From contig NW_005200970.1 of assembly GCF_000372725.1 (NCBI RefSeq), positions 148,814 to 193,976 on the forward strand: DNA of 45,163 nucleotides, written 5' to 3'. The stretch comes from Emiliania huxleyi CCMP1516 (Eukaryota > Haptophyta > Isochrysidales > Noelaerhabdaceae). The notes beneath the pieces are model-generated. The model saw only the letters and a program-made list of their open reading frames with translations, ran no database searches and was not told the DNA's origin. This document shows, in pieces, positions 40,789 through 45,163 of the stretch. Made by a program: the position numbers and the translations under genes. How positions within the stretch are numbered: the stretch's first letter is position 1; every line of letters starts with the position of its first letter.

Positions 40789-43700
40789 ATGTGCGGCATG
40801 GTCTCGAATGGTCGGGCGAGCGAGCCAAGCAGCGACGGCCGGGCAGGGGCGGGCGGCGCTTCCTCGGGCGCGGCAGCGGCAGCTGTGGACGCGCCGCTGC
40901 TCGGCCAGCGCGTCGTGCTCGGCGGGCTCTCTTCCCGTCCCGAGCTTATCGGGCAGCGGGGCGTGGCGGAGAGCTTCGAGGGCGGGCGGTACGCTGTGGC
41001 GCTCGAGGGCGGCGGCGAGAGCGTGCGGGTGCGGCCGGGCAATCTGTCGCCGGCGGTGTCGAGCAGTGCCGCGGCAACCCCCGAAGCGGTCGTGGCAGCA
41101 GCTGAGCGAGGCGAAGAGAAGGCGGTGCTGACGTGGCTCGAGGGCGGCGGGCGGCCCGACGCGACGTACGAGAGAGGCGAGGTGAGCGGCCTCACGCTGC
41201 TGATGGGCGCCACCAACAACGGCCAAGAGCGGGTGGTCGAGCTGCTGCTGCGGCACGGCGCATCGGTCAACCTGCAGAACAGCATCAGCGGCACCGCGCT
41301 GATGATCGCCGCCAGCAACGGCCGCGAGCGGGTGGTCGAGCTGCTGCTGCAGCACGGCGCGGAGGTCGACCTGCTGAACAGCGACGGCTTCACCGCGCTG
41401 ATGCTCGCCGCCAACTGCGGCCACAAGCGGATGGTCGAGTTGCTGCTGCGGCACGGCGCTGAGGTCAACCTGCAGAACAGCAACGGCGTCACTGCGCTGA
41501 TAGCCGCCGTCAGCAACGGCCACGAGCGGGTGGTCGACCTGCTGATACGGCGCGGCGCTGAGATCATCCTGCAGAACAGCGTCGGTGCCACCGCGCTGAT
41601 GACCGCCGCCATCTTCGACCACCCCGCCGTCATGCGGCGCTTGCTGCGGGCGGGCGCAGACGCTGCAGTGCGCGCTCGGGACGGCAAGACGGCGCTGCAG
41701 ATGGCCAAGGAGAAGGGCCACGCCGAGTGCGTAAAGGTCTTGGCTGAGGCGGAGGCGGCGGCTGAGAAGGTGGCGAAGAAGGCGGCGTGGGTTGCGGGGT
41801 CGGAGGCGAGGGAGGCGGAGAGAGCGGTGGCAGAGGCGGAGGCGGCGCGGCATGCCGAGGCGCTGCTGGCGGAGGAGGAGGCGGAGAAAGAGGAGCGCGC
41901 CAATGAGAGCAAGAAGGGCAAGAAGAAGAAGAAGAAGAAGAGCGGCGGCGGCGAGGCAGACAACGCGGCGCCTGGCCCCAGCGCCACCGCCGATTTGCCG
42001 CCAACCCCACCGCCAGCCCCATCTCCTCCGCCCGCCGACGCAGCCGCCATCGCTGCGGCGGACGAGGCGCTGCAGCAGGCCGTGGCCGCTGGCTCGTACG
42101 AGGGCGTAGCCAGCGCGCTGGAGGCGTGCAGCGGCGTCGCGAGCCCGGCCGTGCTGGCGGCGGCGAAGCGTGCGCGCGACAAGCTCAAGGAGGCGCGGAG
42201 GCGGGACAGCCAGCGGCTGCGCAAGGCGCATGGCGCGGCGATGGGCGCGCTCAAGTCGCTCGACACAGCGGACAGCCCCTCCGCGCTCCGAGCAGGCATC
42301 GCTGCCGCCAAGGCGCACGTGGGCGTGCTGCCTGCTTTGGCCGAGGAGGTGAGCGCGGCAGAGTCGAAGCTGGAAACTCTGTCTGTCGCCGAGCCGGCCG
42401 CGGCGGAAGAGGCGGCTGTTGCTCGGCCCGTCGAGATAGCCCTGTCGGACCTCACCGCGGCTACCGACGGGTTTGCAGAGGGCAAGCTGATTGGCAGCGG
42501 CGGCTTCAGCCACGTCTACGAGGCGTCGGCCGACCTCCACCTCTCCCTCGCCGCGCCGCCGCAGCTGCGCCACTTGCCGCTCGTCGTGAAGCGGGCAAAG
42601 TCGGGGCAGTCGGGCGGCTTGTCACGGGCGGAGCTCGAGGTGAAGCTTCTCAAGGCGGTGAGTCACCCGCACCTGCTGCCGCTGCTCGGCTACTGCCTCT
42701 CGCCCGACGGCGTCTGCCTCCTCTCGCCACTGATGCGCGGCGGCTCGCTCGAGGCGCGGCTGCGTATCTCGGATCCCGACCGCGCGGCGCAGCTCCGGCG
42801 GCTGGGCATGGAAGAGCCGCCGAGGCCGCTGACGTGGCGGCAGCGCGTTCGCATTGCTTGCGAGGCGACCGAGGCGCTCGTCTACCTCCACTCGAAGGGC
42901 ATCGTGCACCGCGACGTCAAGCCGGACAACATCCTGCTCGACGAGAAGCTGACCGCCGTCCTCGCCGACACGGGCTTCGCCAAGGACCAGCGTCCCGACG
43001 CGTCTGTCCGCTGCCGCTCGACTGCCCTCTACATGTCCACTGGCTACCTCTGCCCCTCCATCTCCAAGGGGGGCGAGTACTCACCAAAGACGGACGGCTA
43101 CGCCATCGGGATCACCCTCCTCGTCTGTCTCACCAACCGGTCCGAGGTGCAGCTCACCGACCGGTGCGAGGACGAGTTCGAGGAGGACTGGACCGACATC
43201 GACGCGGCGAAGCTCTCGGACGTGGCTGCGGGCTGGCCAGTCGACGCGGCGCGCGCAGTAAAGGACCTCGCGAAGGCGGGAGACGGGCAGAAGAGCCTCT
43301 GCCACGACAGCCTGCGCAAGCGGCCCACACTGCCCGAGGCGCTCACGACGCTGCGGGCGCTGCTCTCTGGCGCGCAGGGCGGGGCGGGGGTGGAGGAGGC
43401 TGCGCCGGCACCTGGAGACGAGGCCGCTGCGGTAGCCGCCCGCACCACCGGCTACGAGCCTTCGCCGCTCTCGGTGCAGGTGCGCGGCATGCGCACGTCC
43501 GGCGACGCGCAGGCGCGCATCCAGGGCAACATGCTGCTCGCCTTCAACACGCTGATGCCGCGCCTCGACGCCGTCTACGCCTCGCGCTCTGCGGCGGCGC
43601 CCGACGGCTTCGAGGAGCGCATCAACTTTTGGCACCGCGAGTGCGGCTTGCCGACCGATCTGCGGAGCCAGCTGCACTCGCTGCGCATCTGGGCGAACGC

Positions 43701-43812
43701 GGCGAGGCACCACGACGCGGCGAGGTGGCGGAGGGACGGGCCGCGCAGCGATGGGGAGGCGTCGCGGCTCGTGGCGGCGGTGACGGAGGCGATCGGGGCG
43801 CTCGAGGGGTAA
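40789..43812 (+). CDS. Ankyrin-repeat / RLK-Pelle-type protein kinase
   Basis: Single exon, 1007 residues from the ATG at 40789 (a second ATG at 40798 is equally possible). Residues about 135-315 are six ankyrin repeats (GTALMIAASNGRERVVELLLQHGAEV). A charged coiled coil with a Lys run and a Pro-rich linker follow. The kinase domain spans about 560-870: glycine loop IGSGGFSHVYEA from I568, K601 in VVKRAK, HRDVKPDN at 707-714, and D727 in a DTG that replaces the usual DFG. It most resembles plant receptor-like/IRAK kinases, but without a transmembrane segment, so it is likely cytosolic. The C-terminal 110 residues (GNMLLAFNTLMPRLDAVYA, FWHRECGLP, LHSLRIWANAARHHD) form an extra helical module that I cannot name. 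ATP-binding residues are intact, so activity is likely. Confidence 0.9.
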   Translation: MCGMVSNGRASEPSSDGRAGAGGASSGAAAAAVDAPLLGQRVVLGGLSSRPELIGQRGVAESFEGGRYAVALEGGGESVRVRPGNLSPAVSSSAAATPEAVVAAAERGEEKAVLTWLEGGGRPDATYERGEVSGLTLLMGATNNGQERVVELLLRHGASVNLQNSISGTALMIAASNGRERVVELLLQHGAEVDLLNSDGFTALMLAANCGHKRMVELLLRHGAEVNLQNSNGVTALIAAVSNGHERVVDLLIRRGAEIILQNSVGATALMTAAIFDHPAVMRRLLRAGADAAVRARDGKTALQMAKEKGHAECVKVLAEAEAAAEKVAKKAAWVAGSEAREAERAVAEAEAARHAEALLAEEEAEKEERANESKKGKKKKKKKSGGGEADNAAPGPSATADLPPTPPPAPSPPPADAAAIAAADEALQQAVAAGSYEGVASALEACSGVASPAVLAAAKRARDKLKEARRRDSQRLRKAHGAAMGALKSLDTADSPSALRAGIAAAKAHVGVLPALAEEVSAAESKLETLSVAEPAAAEEAAVARPVEIALSDLTAATDGFAEGKLIGSGGFSHVYEASADLHLSLAAPPQLRHLPLVVKRAKSGQSGGLSRAELEVKLLKAVSHPHLLPLLGYCLSPDGVCLLSPLMRGGSLEARLRISDPDRAAQLRRLGMEEPPRPLTWRQRVRIACEATEALVYLHSKGIVHRDVKPDNILLDEKLTAVLADTGFAKDQRPDASVRCRSTALYMSTGYLCPSISKGGEYSPKTDGYAIGITLLVCLTNRSEVQLTDRCEDEFEEDWTDIDAAKLSDVAAGWPVDAARAVKDLAKAGDGQKSLCHDSLRKRPTLPEALTTLRALLSGAQGGAGVEEAAPAPGDEAAAVAARTTGYEPSPLSVQVRGMRTSGDAQARIQGNMLLAFNTLMPRLDAVYASRSAAAPDGFEERINFWHRECGLPTDLRSQLHSLRIWANAARHHDAARWRRDGPRSDGEASRLVAAVTEAIGALEG

Positions 43813-44174
43813 AAATATTTGCGTGTACGAAGTACCCATATGAGACACCATCGATGTGTAAAAGCTAGCCCCCTTCAGAGAAAAGAGAGCCTCTCTGCAC
43901 TCTGGCGCTCTGCCCAGAACAAAACGACTCAACAAAAAAAACAAAAAACAAAAAAACGACGCACGACGGCGCGCGTCTAACGTATATGCCTGCGGCGTGC
44001 TAGCGCTCGCGAGTCGCGTGTCGTCGTGCGTGTGTGCTCACCCCCACCGCGGCTACACTCCCGGCCCCGCCTCGGCCGCCAGCCGAACCAGCCACCGCTA
44101 CTGTAGAGGGCGCGCGACGTAGAGGCCGCTACGGCCCTGCGGTGAGTGCGCTGACTACACTTAGTCCGTGCCGC
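43813..44174. other. Spacer between convergent genes
   Basis: Contains an A-rich stretch (about 43918-43955) of AACAAAAAA type, probably within the 3' UTR of the kinase gene. No ORF. Confidence 0.4.
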
Positions 44175-45161
44175 CTACTTGCGCTCGGCCTTGGACTCGG
44201 GCCGTCTAGCCCAAAACCGCTCACATCGTGCGGCCATATCTTTGGCAGCCAGCTTGGGCGGCGGCAGCTCGTAGCTGCTGAGTACGAACGGAAGATTTTG
44301 TCCACTATGTCTGTTCTTGCCGAGCTTGAACTCCTCCACCAAGCTTGGATCTGGAGGCACGAACCGGCGCTGCGCGCACGCCTCAGCAGTGGTTCTGTCG
44401 GTGGGGATTGTAAAGTCGAAAGGGTTGTCGAGGCATTTCGCCGGATCCTTGTAGTCTGGTCCCGGCGGCGAGGGTGAGGGCCGCGGCGACGAGCGCTTAT
44501 TGCGGAGGGCGTCGCGCGCGTGACGTCCAAGTGCGGGCAGGATCAACTTCTCGACCGCTCCCTCCCTCTCGACGGAGTAGTTCAGCTTGCGAGCGTAGCC
44601 GCTCAGCAGCTCATGCAAGTAGCAGTGCAGCCCGTCGGCCGAGGTGGCCCAGCGCATGTATTCGTTTGCGTTGCGCACCATGCGCTGCAGCCGCGGCTGC
44701 ACGGCGGGTGCCACCGCCGCGTGCAACAGCTCACCAAAGTTGGCCCGCGTCGCAAGGAGCAGGTGCACGCCGTGTCGCAGCCCGCCACAGACCGCCTGGG
44801 TGTAGTGTTCGGCGTCTCCGGAGAACTTGACGACCAGCGAGTTGGAGCTGAGGAAGGGCACGAGACGGCACGTGTAAGCGCACGGCACCGATGCTGTGGG
44901 GAGCAGCCGGTACTTGAATTGCTCCTCCGACGGCACTGTCACGTTCAGCTTGCCTCCTACCTTGATGAGGTCTTCACGGCTTGCCTGGACTTCCGCAGCA
45001 CGAATGTCGGCGCCCTCCCAGGCGTCGGAAAAGGCGGCGTCGATGACGGGCGAACCGTGAGCGCTGGCGTTGACCAGCAAGAAGCGGGGGTCCACAAGCT
45101 GACGCACGCGGGGTTGGCCGTCCACGAGCTGTGTCAAACCATTGCCATCCCTGGTGCACGT
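44175..45161 (-). CDS. GT90/CAP10-type glycosyltransferase, partial (5' end beyond window)
   Basis: The minus-strand frame is open from the right edge to a stop at 44175. It reads DPRFLLVNASAHG, then VGGKLNVTVPSEEQFKYRLL, CAYTCRLVPFLSSNSLVVKFS, YTQAVCGGLRHGVHLLLA and MVRNANEYMRW. This follows the C-terminal half of CAP10/KDELC/POGLUT proteins (K.K......G...S.RL..L......V.K......E.......HY.P).  These enzymes transfer sugars (xylose or glucose) in the secretory pathway. The tail beyond about residue 230 is Pro/Ser-rich, with KCLDNPFDFTIPTD and a final charged helix. No intron is needed in this part. The start codon and any signal anchor lie to the right of the window. Confidence 0.75.
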   Translation of the reverse strand, partial: TCTRDGNGLTQLVDGQPRVRQLVDPRFLLVNASAHGSPVIDAAFSDAWEGADIRAAEVQASREDLIKVGGKLNVTVPSEEQFKYRLLPTASVPCAYTCRLVPFLSSNSLVVKFSGDAEHYTQAVCGGLRHGVHLLLATRANFGELLHAAVAPAVQPRLQRMVRNANEYMRWATSADGLHCYLHELLSGYARKLNYSVEREGAVEKLILPALGRHARDALRNKRSSPRPSPSPPGPDYKDPAKCLDNPFDFTIPTDRTTAEACAQRRFVPPDPSLVEEFKLGKNRHSGQNLPFVLSSYELPPPKLAAKDMAARCERFWARRPESKAERK

Positions 45162-45163
45162 AT

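Noticed and set aside
40566..42573. Long minus-strand frames (639 and 641 codons) opposite the ankyrin-kinase gene
   Set aside because: Ala/Ser- or Leu/Arg-rich antisense shadows of a high-GC coding sequence; the plus strand carries kinase and ankyrin motifs.

Overview
The window is nuclear DNA of a GC-rich microalga, most likely a haptophyte of the Emiliania/Gephyrocapsa or prymnesiophyte type (inference). The grounds are eukaryotic gene families (PSMG3, zuotin/DNAJC2, F-box/RCC1, Myb, GT90, ankyrin-kinase), many short introns that split recognisable domains, very GC-rich third codon positions, LINE fragments, and dense CA/TC microsatellites. About half of the introns that I can place by homology begin with GC rather than GT, and nearly every 3' splice site is followed by G. 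A dinoflagellate is less likely on base composition but is not excluded. A 100-N assembly gap lies at 13031-13130.

Layout. 1-933 (-): 5'-incomplete ankyrin gene running off the left edge. 1428-2142 (+): proteasome assembly chaperone 3. 2859-5485 (-): hypothetical ORF, OTU cysteine protease, and a Gly-rich secreted protein. 6142-8577 (-): zuotin/DNAJC2 with five exons. 8743-9592 (-): CCHC-finger protein with a FAM50/XAP5-like N-terminal region. 9713-10147 (+): LINE 3' fragment. 10238-14101 (+): many-exon, GH130-like beta-propeller enzyme broken by the gap. 14366-14902 (-) and 15257-16663 (+): a small two-exon gene and an F-box/RCC1 gene, divergent around a MITE-like inverted repeat. 16664-19748: gene-poor block with a fold-back element and two 0.4-kb direct repeats. 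19749-22190 (+): HTTM-type membrane protein. 22067-24819 (+): bacterial-type arylsulfatase with introns and a C-terminal frameshift. 25628-26540: coding-capable minisatellite. 26607-27400 (-): GT8 exon joined to a LINE RNase H fragment. 27861-28939 (-): NTF2-like gene, with part of its 5' region duplicated 0.6 kb away. 30269-30697 (-): small four-helix membrane protein. 30974-32110 (+): aldo/keto reductase. 32370-32741 (-): Myb-like protein. 33450-34930: retroelement debris. 35143-38299 (+): CmcJ/AsaB-like Fe(II)/2-oxoglutarate oxygenase whose fourth intron holds an array of 60-bp units. 40527-40788: LINE tails abutting the start of an ankyrin plus RLK-type kinase gene (40789-43812, +). 44175-45161 (-): GT90/CAP10 glycosyltransferase running off the right edge.

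The genes do not form one pathway, although several point to glycan or sulfated-polysaccharide metabolism (GH130-like, sulfatase, GT8, GT90). The most unusual signal is in the introns. GC-AG introns are repeatedly bounded by short direct repeats (13-18 bp). Some are filled with decamers built on CGAGATCA. One contains an array in which every unit copies the first 24 nt of the downstream exon together with its acceptor. This fits a lineage that is actively gaining introns. Exon boundaries were read by eye from family homology and splice phase; none has been checked against transcripts.
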